In this document: positions 34,340-42,858 of the stretch, one piece after another | Layout: each line of letters opens with the position of its first letter | Numbering within the stretch: the stretch's first letter is position 1 | Notes under the pieces: generated by a model | Told to the model about the DNA's origin: nothing | Seen by the model: the letters and a program-made list of their open reading frames with translations, nothing else | The model's database searches: none | Assembly: GCA_019416685.1 (NCBI GenBank) | Contig: DXWV01000059.1 | Location: forward strand, 208,872 to 272,871 | Direction of reading: 5' to 3' | Origin: Bacteroides sp. | Lineage (GTDB): Bacteria; Bacteroidota; Bacteroidia; Bacteroidales; Bacteroidaceae | DNA: 64,000 nucleotides | Program-made: the position numbers and the translations under genes

Positions 34340-36901
34340 ATGAACAGAAAATTATTATTAATCGTAGTAAGTGTGATCTGCGTACTCTCAACCCAGGCAC
34401 AAAATAGCAAGGATGTTTATTTGAATGTAAATGCTCCTCAACACGAACGTATTCTCGATTTGTTATCTAAACTGACCGTAGAAGAAAAGATTTCATTATT
34501 GCGTGCTACTTCGCCGGGCATCCCACGGCTTAACATAGATAAATATTATCATGGGAATGAGGCCCTTCATGGAGTTCTGCGTCCGGGAAACTTTACTGTA
34601 TTTCCACAGGCTATCGGGTTGGCTGCCATGTGGAACCCGCAATTATTGAACGAAATATCAACAGTTATTTCTGATGAGGCTCGCGCAAGGTGGAATGAAC
34701 TCGAATATGGTAAGAAGCAAACGGCGCAATTTAGCGATTTGCTTACGTTCTGGTCTCCTACCGTAAACATGGCAAGAGATCCGCGTTGGGGACGTACTCC
34801 GGAGACTTATGGTGAGGACCCTTTCCTATCGGGTAAACTGGGTGTTTCATTCGTAAAAGGATTGCAGGGAGATCATACACATTATCTGAAAACGGTGTCT
34901 ACTCCTAAACATTTTGTAGCCAATAATGAGGAACATAATCGTTTTGAGTGTAATGCCATTATCAGTGAAAAGAATCTGCGGGAATATTATTTGCCCGCAT
35001 TTGAAAAGTGTATTACGGAGGGGAAAGCCGCTTCTATAATGACTGCTTATAATGCTATTAATGATGTTCCCTGTACACTGAATAATTGGTTGTTGAAGAA
35101 GGTGCTTCGTCATGATTGGGGATTCGATGGATATGTGGTTTCTGACTGCGGAGGCCCGAGTCTCTTGTTCACAGATCATAAATATGTAAAAACGTTGGAG
35201 ACTGCCGCTACTTTGTCCATACAAGCCGGGCTGGATCTTGAATGCGGGGATAATGTCTATATAGGACCTTTACTCAACGCTTATAAACAATATATGGTTA
35301 CTGAAGCAGAAATAGATTCTGCAGCTTATCGTATATTAAGAGGACGTATGCGCCTGGGATTGTTCGATGATCCGGATTTGAATCCTTACAATAAGATATC
35401 GCCTTCGGTAATTGGTTGCGAGAAACACAGTAAATTGGCTCTTGAGGCAGCTCGTCAGAGCATTGTCCTGTTGAAGAATGAAAAGAATTTTCTTCCTTTA
35501 AATCCTAAAAAGATAAAATCGATAGCCGTAGTGGGGATAAATGCAGGAAATTGCGAATTTGGTGATTATAGCGGAACTCCGGTTAATCATCCTGTATCGG
35601 TGCTTGAAGGTCTTAGAAACAGATTGGGCGATCAGGTTGAGGTTGTGTATACTCCTTGGGTCTCTTCTGTTTCAGGATATGATATGATAACGAAATCGTA
35701 TTTTCCGAATGGTCTGAAGGCAGAATACTATGATAATAAGGATTTGGCAGGTACTCCTAAAGTACGTATAGACGATAATATCAACTTTGAACCGATCAAT
35801 CAAGCTCCGGATCCTTTTTTACCGAAATCTCCATTGTCTATCCGTTGGAGCGGTGACCTCGTGCCTACTGCTTCGGGGAAGTATACATTGGCTTTTACTT
35901 CAGACGATGGTTGCCGGTTGTATATTGACGGAAAGAAAATTATAGATTCATGGCATAACCGAAGTGTAGAGACGGATAGTATATCTTTGTCTTTAGAGAA
36001 GGGGAAAAAGTATAAACTCGTTGCTGAATATTTTGATGGTGGAGGCAGTGCATCTGCAAAGTTGTATTGGCGTGTACCCGATACCGATCAAAGAGCGGTG
36101 ATTGACTTGTACGGAGAAGCCGGGAATATTATGAGAAAATGTGATTTGACGGTTGCTGTATTGGGAATAAATCAATCCATTGAACGGGAAGGACAAGACC
36201 GTTCTTCAATAGAACTTCCGAAAGAGCAACAAGCATTTATCGAAGAGGCGTATAAGATAAATCCGAATACGGTGGTCGTTTTGGTTGCTGGAAGTTCATT
36301 GGCCATAAACTGGATGGATGAGCATATTCCTGCTATTGTCAATGCCTGGTATCCCGGAGAGGCGGGAGGTACTGCTATAACCGAGGTTCTGTTTGGAGAT
36401 TATAATCCTGGCGGAAGATTACCATTAACCTATTACAACAGTTTGGACGAACTGCCTGCATTCAATGATTATGATATTCGTAAGGGGCGTACTTATCAGT
36501 TCTTTGAAGGCAAGCCGTTGTATGCGTTTGGTTACGGACTAAGTTATACCACTTTTTCTTATAAAAAACTGAATATTGATTCTTCCGGTGATACTGTGAA
36601 AGTAAGTTTCACACTAAAAAATACTGGAAAGTATGAAGGCGATGAAGTTGCTCAGTTATACGTAAAATACCAGGGAACAGATTCGTCTGTGAAGATGCCT
36701 TTGAAACAATTAAAAGGCTTTGAGCGGGTACGTCTGAAGAAAGGAGAAAGCAAGCAAGTAAGCTTGACTGTTCCAAAATCCGAATTGAGATTCTGGGATG
36801 AAGCAAAGGGGGAGTTCTATACTCCTTCGAGTGATTATCTGTTTATGGTTGGCGGGGCATCTGATGCCATACAACTTCAGCAAATTCTGAAAGAGTTTTA
36901 A
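34340..36901 (+). CDS. GH3 glycoside hydrolase with PA14 domain
   Basis: 853 aa; signal peptide ends STQAQ. GH3 N-terminal barrel about 30-330 (YHGNEALHGVL, RDPRWGRTPETYGEDPFLSG, TPKHFVANNEEHNR) with nucleophile D269 in GYVVSDCGGPS. The GH3 C-terminal sandwich begins near 370 (ARQSIVLLKNEKNFLPL). A PA14 module is inserted at about 455-590 (GLKAEYYDNKDLAGTPKVR, GKYTLAFTSDDGCRLYIDGK), and a fibronectin-like tail is at about 740-845. Known GH3 enzymes of this layout are beta-glucosidases, beta-xylosidases or alpha-arabinofuranosidases; the YxDP/GED region does not fix which. Periplasmic or secreted. Last gene of the CAZyme series, ending at a strong terminator. Confidence 0.92.
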   Translation: MNRKLLLIVVSVICVLSTQAQNSKDVYLNVNAPQHERILDLLSKLTVEEKISLLRATSPGIPRLNIDKYYHGNEALHGVLRPGNFTVFPQAIGLAAMWNPQLLNEISTVISDEARARWNELEYGKKQTAQFSDLLTFWSPTVNMARDPRWGRTPETYGEDPFLSGKLGVSFVKGLQGDHTHYLKTVSTPKHFVANNEEHNRFECNAIISEKNLREYYLPAFEKCITEGKAASIMTAYNAINDVPCTLNNWLLKKVLRHDWGFDGYVVSDCGGPSLLFTDHKYVKTLETAATLSIQAGLDLECGDNVYIGPLLNAYKQYMVTEAEIDSAAYRILRGRMRLGLFDDPDLNPYNKISPSVIGCEKHSKLALEAARQSIVLLKNEKNFLPLNPKKIKSIAVVGINAGNCEFGDYSGTPVNHPVSVLEGLRNRLGDQVEVVYTPWVSSVSGYDMITKSYFPNGLKAEYYDNKDLAGTPKVRIDDNINFEPINQAPDPFLPKSPLSIRWSGDLVPTASGKYTLAFTSDDGCRLYIDGKKIIDSWHNRSVETDSISLSLEKGKKYKLVAEYFDGGGSASAKLYWRVPDTDQRAVIDLYGEAGNIMRKCDLTVAVLGINQSIEREGQDRSSIELPKEQQAFIEEAYKINPNTVVVLVAGSSLAINWMDEHIPAIVNAWYPGEAGGTAITEVLFGDYNPGGRLPLTYYNSLDELPAFNDYDIRKGRTYQFFEGKPLYAFGYGLSYTTFSYKKLNIDSSGDTVKVSFTLKNTGKYEGDEVAQLYVKYQGTDSSVKMPLKQLKGFERVRLKKGESKQVSLTVPKSELRFWDEAKGEFYTPSSDYLFMVGGASDAIQLQQILKEF

Positions 36902-36926
36902 AACAAGATTATAGTATAAGATCATT

Positions 36927-36986
36927 TGTTGGAACATTGGGAGGATAGTACTGTTACAAGTGTCCTCCGTGTTCCAACATTTTTTT
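36927..36986 (+). terminator. Intrinsic terminator after GH3
   Basis: Arms TGTTGGAACA and TGTTCCAACA, extended by GGGAGGA/TCCTCC, are followed directly by seven T. It marks the right end of the CAZyme cluster. Confidence 0.85.
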
Positions 36987-37166
36987 GGGTCTTTGTTGGC
37001 AACGGGCATCATCGGCGATCTATTAATGCCGGTGGTCAGTGTTTTCTTGTCCTTACCGATATTTATATTAAAAGGAAGTTCTCTCGTTGGATAATATGAT
37101 AAAACTCTGATTGTAAAATAAAAACGGGTTATATATTTCATATTTATAATAAGAAAATCTGTGTAT

Positions 37167-37254
37167 TGTTACCTTTCTGTTACTTCTTGAGTAATATTGT
37201 TACTTTACTGTTACCATGATAGTTTGCTTTTTTTCTGGAAATGGGTTTGATTTG
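37167..37254 (+). promoter_or_regulatory. Promoter of the 37290 operon with paired TGTTAC repeats
   Basis: TGTTAC begins at 37167, 37178, 37198 and 37209, that is two pairs each 11 bp apart. Directly downstream, TTTG (37223-37226) and TTGATTTG (37247-37254) are 20 bases apart and fit the Bacteroides promoter. The 11-bp spacing points to an OmpR-type regulator. The reverse strand of the array at 21684 contains similar TGTTAT words. Confidence 0.5.
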
Positions 37255-37289
37255 TATCTGGAACTCAGATACTAAAAAATTAATGAACT

Positions 37290-37712
37290 ATGGAGAGGCT
37301 GATAAAAGACTATTTCTTGGTCACTGTACTATTACTATTAAACTATATTGATGAAGTTGTTGACTCTGGTTTTAATTTAATGGGATTCGTTCCTATTCTA
37401 TTATTGGGTATTTATAATTATAGTATCTACAAAACTACCGCTCATCGATCAGCAAGGTCAGAGATTGAAATATCGGATGATTATTCGAATGATGTAGTTA
37501 AGAAAGCATTTAAGTGGGACCCCGGATCTTTGGTAAGTAGTCCTGTTTTTATTTATACTTTATTTTTAGGAGTAGAACTTTTACAGGAAGGACGACAAAG
37601 GAATCTTGCGATATTTTGTTTTATCCTATCTGCTGTCTATTATTCGATGGGAGTATATTTGCATGTGCGAAGATGGAGAATCGGAAGAGCTAAGAAAAAT
37701 TATAAAGATTAA
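37290..37712 (+). CDS. Small membrane protein, unknown function
   Basis: 140 aa. Four hydrophobic segments are visible, at about 8-22, 30-48, 82-100 and 104-124, with a polar loop between the second and third (HRSARSEIEISDDYSNDVVKKAF) and a basic tail (RRWRIGRAKKNYKD). No known domain recognised. The second half resembles the 137-aa protein at 39568 in hydrophobic pattern and words (GS-V-SPVFIYTLFLG against GSPFVLYVLLLG; ILSAVYYSMGV against FFSILYYVVMI), so the two are probably distant paralogues. It lies 19 bases before a lipoprotein gene and is likely co-transcribed with it from the promoter at 37223. An immunity or partner role for that lipoprotein is a guess. Confidence 0.65.
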   Translation: MERLIKDYFLVTVLLLLNYIDEVVDSGFNLMGFVPILLLGIYNYSIYKTTAHRSARSEIEISDDYSNDVVKKAFKWDPGSLVSSPVFIYTLFLGVELLQEGRQRNLAIFCFILSAVYYSMGVYLHVRRWRIGRAKKNYKD

Positions 37713-37731
37713 TCATTTAAAATTGAAAATC

Positions 37732-38715
37732 ATGAAAAAGGCATTATTGGTTATTATTCTAGTACTATTAAGTATTGCGTGTACCGAAAATACTTATGAA
37801 AGTTGGAAACCTATTTCTGTAAATTTGGTTAGTGTGCCTACTCTGACAATTCGAAAATTGCAATCTTTTAATGATTCATTATTTGTTGTAACTAATTATT
37901 CTGCAACACGAGGGGGAGGGTTTTGGAAAGTTTTGGCTGTAGCATCGGCTGATTATTTAGCAGCGGCTACTGCGTTTAGAACTTCCATAGGAGTTGCAGC
38001 TTGGATAACTGCTGTCTCTGGTGGGACGGCTGGTCCACTTACAGGAGTAGCTGTATTGACAGTGACTGGTGCCATAGCTGCTGGTGCTTCTTATGGCGCT
38101 GCTTCTGGTATTTATTCTGTACCCATTCCTTTTGATAGGTTATCAATAAATGATATATTTGGAACTTCTGCTGCTTATGAGTATTTATATGATTATGAAT
38201 CCTATTATGAAGTACATGATTTAAGCACTTTCTTTCTAAATGTGAATGAAATGGGGGAAGTATTAGGTGATATACATAATGACATAGTAAGCGAATTATT
38301 AGAGTGTAAATATAGCTACACAAGGGATGTTGGACCTATAAATTCGGAGCGAATAGAATTTGTGCAGGCAACTATAGAACGTGCTGGGATGATGTTAGAA
38401 GATATAGAAAATGCCTACGTAATCGGTGTTTCTAATTTTGAAAGTTTGTTCCAAAAGGGGGATTATATTGACTATATTGATATAGTTCACAAAGATGGAT
38501 TGATGTCAGATGAGGTAACTGATATTCTTATGTTGTTGAATGAAGCACTGACTTATGGTACAATTGACTGTAGTTCTGCTAATAATACGATAGATTTTTA
38601 TATAGGTACGATAGAGAAATCAATTGACCTTGGTGAAGAAGATCGAACAATACTGATTTTAACTTTGAACATAGCTAAAAAAAGTATTTCTTTATGGAAT
38701 AGCATTTTGAATTAA
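37732..38715 (+). CDS. Lipoprotein with long Gly/Ala-rich hydrophobic segment
   Basis: 327 aa from the ATG at 37732; the longer frame from 37606 overlaps the previous gene and would hide the signal peptide. MKKALLVIILVLLSIACTEN gives a lipobox (Cys17). Residues 60-127 are a run of small and hydrophobic residues starting TRGGGFWKVLAVASADYL and ending ASYGAASG, long enough for two membrane-inserting helices and glycine-zipper like. The remainder (130-327) is acidic and helical (DYIDYIDIVHKDG). No family recognised. The layout suggests a membrane-active or self-associating exported protein. Sits between two small membrane proteins of one family. Confidence 0.65.
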   Translation: MKKALLVIILVLLSIACTENTYESWKPISVNLVSVPTLTIRKLQSFNDSLFVVTNYSATRGGGFWKVLAVASADYLAAATAFRTSIGVAAWITAVSGGTAGPLTGVAVLTVTGAIAAGASYGAASGIYSVPIPFDRLSINDIFGTSAAYEYLYDYESYYEVHDLSTFFLNVNEMGEVLGDIHNDIVSELLECKYSYTRDVGPINSERIEFVQATIERAGMMLEDIENAYVIGVSNFESLFQKGDYIDYIDIVHKDGLMSDEVTDILMLLNEALTYGTIDCSSANNTIDFYIGTIEKSIDLGEEDRTILILTLNIAKKSISLWNSILN

Positions 38716-38909
38716 TTGTTTCGAATAGAATTGCTAGTTGTGAAATTGGGTTCACTTTTATTGATAAATAAAAGAGTTTGATTTTCATTGATATTATTGA
38801 GTAGAGGTGAACTCAATTGGAATCTATATTTTTCTTTATGTTTTTTCTCCATTATATTTATTAGTTGTATATTTGTTATACATATTGACAGCTAATACAA
38901 TATATCGTT

Positions 38910-39548
38910 TTGGAAATTTTGTTGGTCTTCATTTGCACTTCTTGTTCTTCGACTCATATAGCAGGCATACAAGGAAAGGAAAACATTGAATGGTTAATGG
39001 TTTTAATCTTTCTTTGTATGGTATTCATTGTTTTGTTTTGGCTGATTTGGATAGAACAGGATCGCAAAAATAAATATATTGCTTTGCAGAGGGAATTGAT
39101 GCAAAAACGTTCGGATACATTTCTAACGGTTGGAGATGAAGCTGAGAATGAGCAGAACCTTGATAAATTGAGAAAGGAAAAGCTTTCCTTATGTGTAAGG
39201 TTGTTTCAGACAACGGGTACTTGCAAGCGTTTACGGGTAATAGACTGTTCAAAAGATGAGAGACTTTGTAAAATGACCGCCTTAGAACGTGCCGATACCT
39301 GTAAGGTTATTAATGAAACATTTGTTGATGTGATGCTTGATTTAAAAAGTACATGCAATGAATTGAATCATGATGATTTGTTATTTTGTATTTTTTCTTT
39401 GTTGGGATATTCCAAGGCAACCATTATACTTTGCATGAATATCGTTTCCGATGGAGCTTTTAAGATGCGCAAAAGTCGTATAAAGGATAAGGTGAGCGCA
39501 GAATTGTTTGATTGGATTTTTAGTAAGGAAGTAAGATTAGCATTTTGA
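38910..39548 (+). CDS. Membrane-anchored regulator-like protein (short form)
   Basis: 212 aa with a TTG start at 38910; an ATG at 38997 would skip the first 29 residues. A short hydrophobic stretch with Cys (LLVFICTSCSS) is followed by a membrane helix at about 30-50 and then a cytoplasmic part. The C-terminus (DDLLFCIFSLLGYSKATIILCMNIVSDGAFKMRKSRIKDKVSAELFDWIF) has the form of the helix-turn-helix ending of Bacteroides membrane-bound TPR regulators. The TPR sensor that normally precedes the membrane helix is absent, so the gene may be a truncated or minimal member. It probably controls the surrounding operon. Confidence 0.55.
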   Translation: MEILLVFICTSCSSTHIAGIQGKENIEWLMVLIFLCMVFIVLFWLIWIEQDRKNKYIALQRELMQKRSDTFLTVGDEAENEQNLDKLRKEKLSLCVRLFQTTGTCKRLRVIDCSKDERLCKMTALERADTCKVINETFVDVMLDLKSTCNELNHDDLLFCIFSLLGYSKATIILCMNIVSDGAFKMRKSRIKDKVSAELFDWIFSKEVRLAF

Positions 39549-39567
39549 ATAGTAGAAACATACCGAT

Positions 39568-39981
39568 ATGGGAGAGATTCGTTTCACATCTGAATTCTTT
39601 ATTGTTGTTGTATTGTATACCCAATCCTTTTGTAGGAAGAACGGATTAGATATTTTTGTATTTATTCCTTCCGTATTACTTATATTTTGTATCGTGATGG
39701 ATATTTATAGTAAAAGGGGATGTAACTATAAGTTCTATTCTTTTCTCAATTCGTTTAAAGATGAACATTGGCTAAAGGGGGTGTTGATGGAAGTTGGCAG
39801 CCCTTTTGTGCTTTATGTACTTTTACTGGGTTTAAGTTCTATGGAGGAAAATGTTTTTCTTTCTTTTCTGCTTATTTTCTTTTCTATTCTTTATTATGTG
39901 GTAATGATTGTTTTTTTTATTATCGTGAGAAGTAAGTCCCGGAAACATTCAGAGCATAAAGGAGGTTCCGCTGCAAGCTAA
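39568..39981 (+). CDS. Small membrane protein, unknown function
   Basis: 137 aa with hydrophobic segments at about 9-20, 28-48, 80-96 and 100-122 and a Lys/Ser-rich tail. Probable distant paralogue of the protein at 37290, which it resembles in size, segment spacing and short words. It lies 19 bases after the regulator-like gene on the same strand. No known domain. Confidence 0.6.
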   Translation: MGEIRFTSEFFIVVVLYTQSFCRKNGLDIFVFIPSVLLIFCIVMDIYSKRGCNYKFYSFLNSFKDEHWLKGVLMEVGSPFVLYVLLLGLSSMEENVFLSFLLIFFSILYYVVMIVFFIIVRSKSRKHSEHKGGSAAS

Positions 39982-40747
39982 TATTTTATTGTGCACTTGT
40001 TATATGATCCCTTTTTATCTTTGGAGATGATGGATAGAGAAGACATATTATTTGTAAGAAGAAAGTGTACTATGGTTAAGTACAAGACAGTATATGTTTA
40101 TTGCTTAGTTATAATGTCTGTTTCCGGCAAATATGAGAGAGTCTATTGCAGTGGGTAAGGAACTCTTCAATACGGTTATTGTATTAGAAACTGTTTTGAA
40201 TTTCTATAACTCTCTTTTTTTTGATTGACTTTCGTCTATGCTTTGAGATGATACATTTAAAACAGTTTCTTATGTATGTCGGGTATTTCTTCCATCACAT
40301 GTAGTGCGTATTTCTTATTTGTATACTATCCTTTTCATACTTACGAAAGTCAGGAATGAAACTTGTCTTTCTTTTTGGAAAAAGTTCTCTTTCTTATTGG
40401 ATAAACTATAACCGCAAGTTGCGGTTATACAAATGAAAATTTTAGTTGCAAGATTAAAACTTTTGGTTTTATAACTGAAAGTTTCGGTTATAGATTTATT
40501 AGGAAGAAAGGTATCTTACTATTGGGAAAAAAGACTTTATTTTTAGGAAGAAAAGAGAATTATTATTGAAAGATGACGGTAAGGGAAAATAGATATGAAT
40601 AAAACGTCGGACTGATAAACAATCATGCTTAAAAAACTCATTCAATAAATTCAAAACAGATTCTTAGTATATCCAAGATTTATTTAGTGTGCCTGATGCG
40701 TACATGTTAATTAAGAAGTCATGATTAGAGAGACTTTATAGGCATGG
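39982..40747. other. Non-coding AT-rich region with a 21-bp palindromic array
   Basis: About 765 bases without a convincing reading frame on either strand. It contains the four-unit array at 40408-40491 (own entry), and a shared operator follows at 40748. The rest shows no structure I can name; it could be decayed sequence. Confidence 0.5.
40408..40491. repeat. Four contiguous 21-bp palindromic units
   Basis: Units start at 40408, 40429, 40450 and 40471 with no gaps. Units 1 (ATAACCGCAA-G-TTGCGGTTAT, a perfect palindrome) and 4 (ATAACTGAAA-G-TTTCGGTTAT) are most alike; units 2 and 3 keep the central AAA/TTT symmetry and the GTT near the end. The design is the same as the 23-bp array at 34106. 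Confidence 0.65.
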
Positions 40748-40812
40748 ATAATATTCTCCATACCCACAATAAAAAAATCTATGCCTTATTTCAAATCTAT
40801 GCCGTAGCTTTG
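40748..40812 (+). promoter_or_regulatory. Operator and -7 box of the transglutaminase operon
   Basis: Half-site 1 ATAATATTCTCCATACC (40748-40764), half-site 2 ATAAAAAAATCTATGCC (40769-40785), -7 box TAGCTTTG (40805-40812). The 21-bp and 20-bp distances are identical to those of the GH97, GH2, GH92 and MFS promoters, although this pair is the least conserved. Confidence 0.7.
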
Positions 40813-40836
40813 CAGAGTCTGATGAAAATTATTTAA

Positions 40837-42858
40837 ATGAACACACACACATTCAAAATAAGAGTACTAAGTCTCTTGGGAGGCTTTCTGCTTATTCTTT
40901 CTTTGGGTTTTTATTTTTGTTTATTGAAGCGGCAAGAACCGATCAATCAATTAGAAATCGCACTGCAGGAATCCGGAAAAAATAGAGTGGAGTTAGAGAA
41001 AGTATTGAGACGTTATGGTAGTAATATAGCTGATAGTCTGAAATATAAAGCTGCATGTTTTCTTATTGAAAATATGATAGGATATAGCTATCGGGAAGGG
41101 AAAATGCTGGAGCGTTATTTGGATTTTTATAAGTTGTGGAGTCAAAACAGGCATTTACCCTCTTCTGTATTTGTTGATTCTATTGGTAAACTCTATGGAA
41201 ATTTGCCAATATTCTCATTGCCTCTGAAATATGATATTCAAGAAATAGACTCATCTTATTTATGTCATAATATAGATTGGGCTTTTAAAGTCCGGGAGGA
41301 GCAACCTTGGGGGAGGAATGTATCATTTGACGACTTTTGTGAATATGTATTGCCTTATCGTACTGGAGATGAAAAATTAGATTATTGGAGGGAAGATTAT
41401 TATAACCAGTACAATGCATTGCTTGATTCCCTTCGTTCGTCTGCAGGTCCGGATAAAGAAGATCCGATTGTAGCGGTACAGTGTCTGATGGAGACTTTGA
41501 CAAAGCAGGAAGTCACTTTCTCGCAAGAAGTACCGGTTGTTTTACCTCATATTGGTCCGAAGGCAGTAAAATATCTATGTGGAACTTGCCGGGAATATGT
41601 AGATTATATTCTTTATGCTTGTCGGTCATTGGGGATTCCATGTGCTATAGATGCTGTTCCGGCATTGGGCAATAATAATGGACGTCATTTTTGGGTTGCT
41701 TTTTGGGATAAGGACGGAGAGCCTTATTTGCAGGATTTTCCCTATATGCCGCAGATGGTCCGGAAAGACTGGATGCAGTGGTCGCCGAAGGTGAAAGTCT
41801 ATCGTACCACATTCAGTGTAAATCGTGAGATTGAAAGGCAAATGGCTTCTCTGGAAAAGGAGGTATATCCGTTTTGGAAGAGTCCCCGTTTTGTAGATGT
41901 TACTTATCCTTATGCATATTACTATAAAGAAGAACTGCATATCCCTTCTGATATGCTTTATACCTCCAATGTTCATTCTCGGATTGCCTATTTGTGCGTA
42001 AACTGGTTGTTTGACTGGATACCGGTAGATTGGGCGGTGTGTGATCCGGATAATTTAGTTTTTCACCAGATACAGAAAGGTTGTGTAATGCGTGTTGCAG
42101 TGTATGAAGACGACAAACTCCATTGTTTGACAGATCCTTTTTGTATAGATGAACAGACTAATGAACTTCATGTCTTTTCGGGAGAGGTTGGAACTCAGGA
42201 TATTACATTATATTCTAAATTTTCTTTAGCTGCCGATGATTTCTTTCGTGATCGGATGCTTCGGGGGGTATTTGAAGGAAGTGAGTGGGCTGATTTTTCA
42301 GAAAGAGATACATTGTATATTATAAATGAACGTCCCTATCGTTTGCAGACAGTTGTTTCTCCTTACTATAAAGATAAAAGTTATCGTTATGTACGTTATT
42401 ATGGGAATGACGGAACGAATTGCAATGTGGCTGAAGTCGGTTTCTATTCTGAGAATGACACGGTTCCTTTGTCCGGAAGAATAATAGGTACGTCCGGTTG
42501 TTTTCAGGGAGATCGTTCGCACGAATATACAAATGTATTTGATGGAAAGACCTGGACTTCATTTGATTATAAAGAGATGAATGGTGGGTGGGCTGGTTTG
42601 GATTTAGGCAAGGATCGCTGGATTAACAAGATAGTTTATACTCCTCGTAATTGGGACAATTATATTCGTCCAGGAGATGATTTTGAACTTTTTTATTGTC
42701 GGCAGGGATGGAAATCAGCAGGGCGTGTAACGGCATCGTCTGACTCTTTAGTTTGGAAAGATATGCCGACTAATGCTCTTTTTCTGTTAGTCAATCATAC
42801 CAGAGGAGTACAACAACGTATATTTACTTATAAGAAAGGAGAGCAGGTATGGAGATGA
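40837..42858 (+). CDS. Transglutaminase-fold exported protein with discoidin-like domain
   Basis: 673 aa. An N-terminal signal anchor (about 8-30) is followed by a helical region (35-200) and a transglutaminase-like core about 235-310 with the triad C251 (CGTCREYVDYIL), H284 (GRHFWVAFW) and D300 (YLQDFPYMP) in the expected order. The C-terminal part (about 520-665) looks like a discoidin carbohydrate-binding fold (YTNVFDGKTWTSFDYKE, WAGLDLGKDRWINKIVYTPRN). Transglutaminase-fold enzymes include proteases and peptide N-glycanases; which reaction this one does is unknown. Its stop overlaps the next gene. Controlled by the operator shared with the CAZyme genes, which suggests work on a glycosylated substrate. 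Confidence 0.78.
   Translation: MNTHTFKIRVLSLLGGFLLILSLGFYFCLLKRQEPINQLEIALQESGKNRVELEKVLRRYGSNIADSLKYKAACFLIENMIGYSYREGKMLERYLDFYKLWSQNRHLPSSVFVDSIGKLYGNLPIFSLPLKYDIQEIDSSYLCHNIDWAFKVREEQPWGRNVSFDDFCEYVLPYRTGDEKLDYWREDYYNQYNALLDSLRSSAGPDKEDPIVAVQCLMETLTKQEVTFSQEVPVVLPHIGPKAVKYLCGTCREYVDYILYACRSLGIPCAIDAVPALGNNNGRHFWVAFWDKDGEPYLQDFPYMPQMVRKDWMQWSPKVKVYRTTFSVNREIERQMASLEKEVYPFWKSPRFVDVTYPYAYYYKEELHIPSDMLYTSNVHSRIAYLCVNWLFDWIPVDWAVCDPDNLVFHQIQKGCVMRVAVYEDDKLHCLTDPFCIDEQTNELHVFSGEVGTQDITLYSKFSLAADDFFRDRMLRGVFEGSEWADFSERDTLYIINERPYRLQTVVSPYYKDKSYRYVRYYGNDGTNCNVAEVGFYSENDTVPLSGRIIGTSGCFQGDRSHEYTNVFDGKTWTSFDYKEMNGGWAGLDLGKDRWINKIVYTPRNWDNYIRPGDDFELFYCRQGWKSAGRVTASSDSLVWKDMPTNALFLLVNHTRGVQQRIFTYKKGEQVWR

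Noticed and set aside
36902..37289. Hidden gene in the 388-base gap after GH3
   Set aside because: Only a terminator, TGTTAC repeats and a promoter are found; the leftward frame crossing it is mostly the shadow of GH3.
38807..38989. 60-codon hydrophobic frame overlapping the start of the regulator-like gene
   Set aside because: It overlaps a better frame, has no promoter or RBS of its own, and its hydrophobicity follows from AT-rich DNA.
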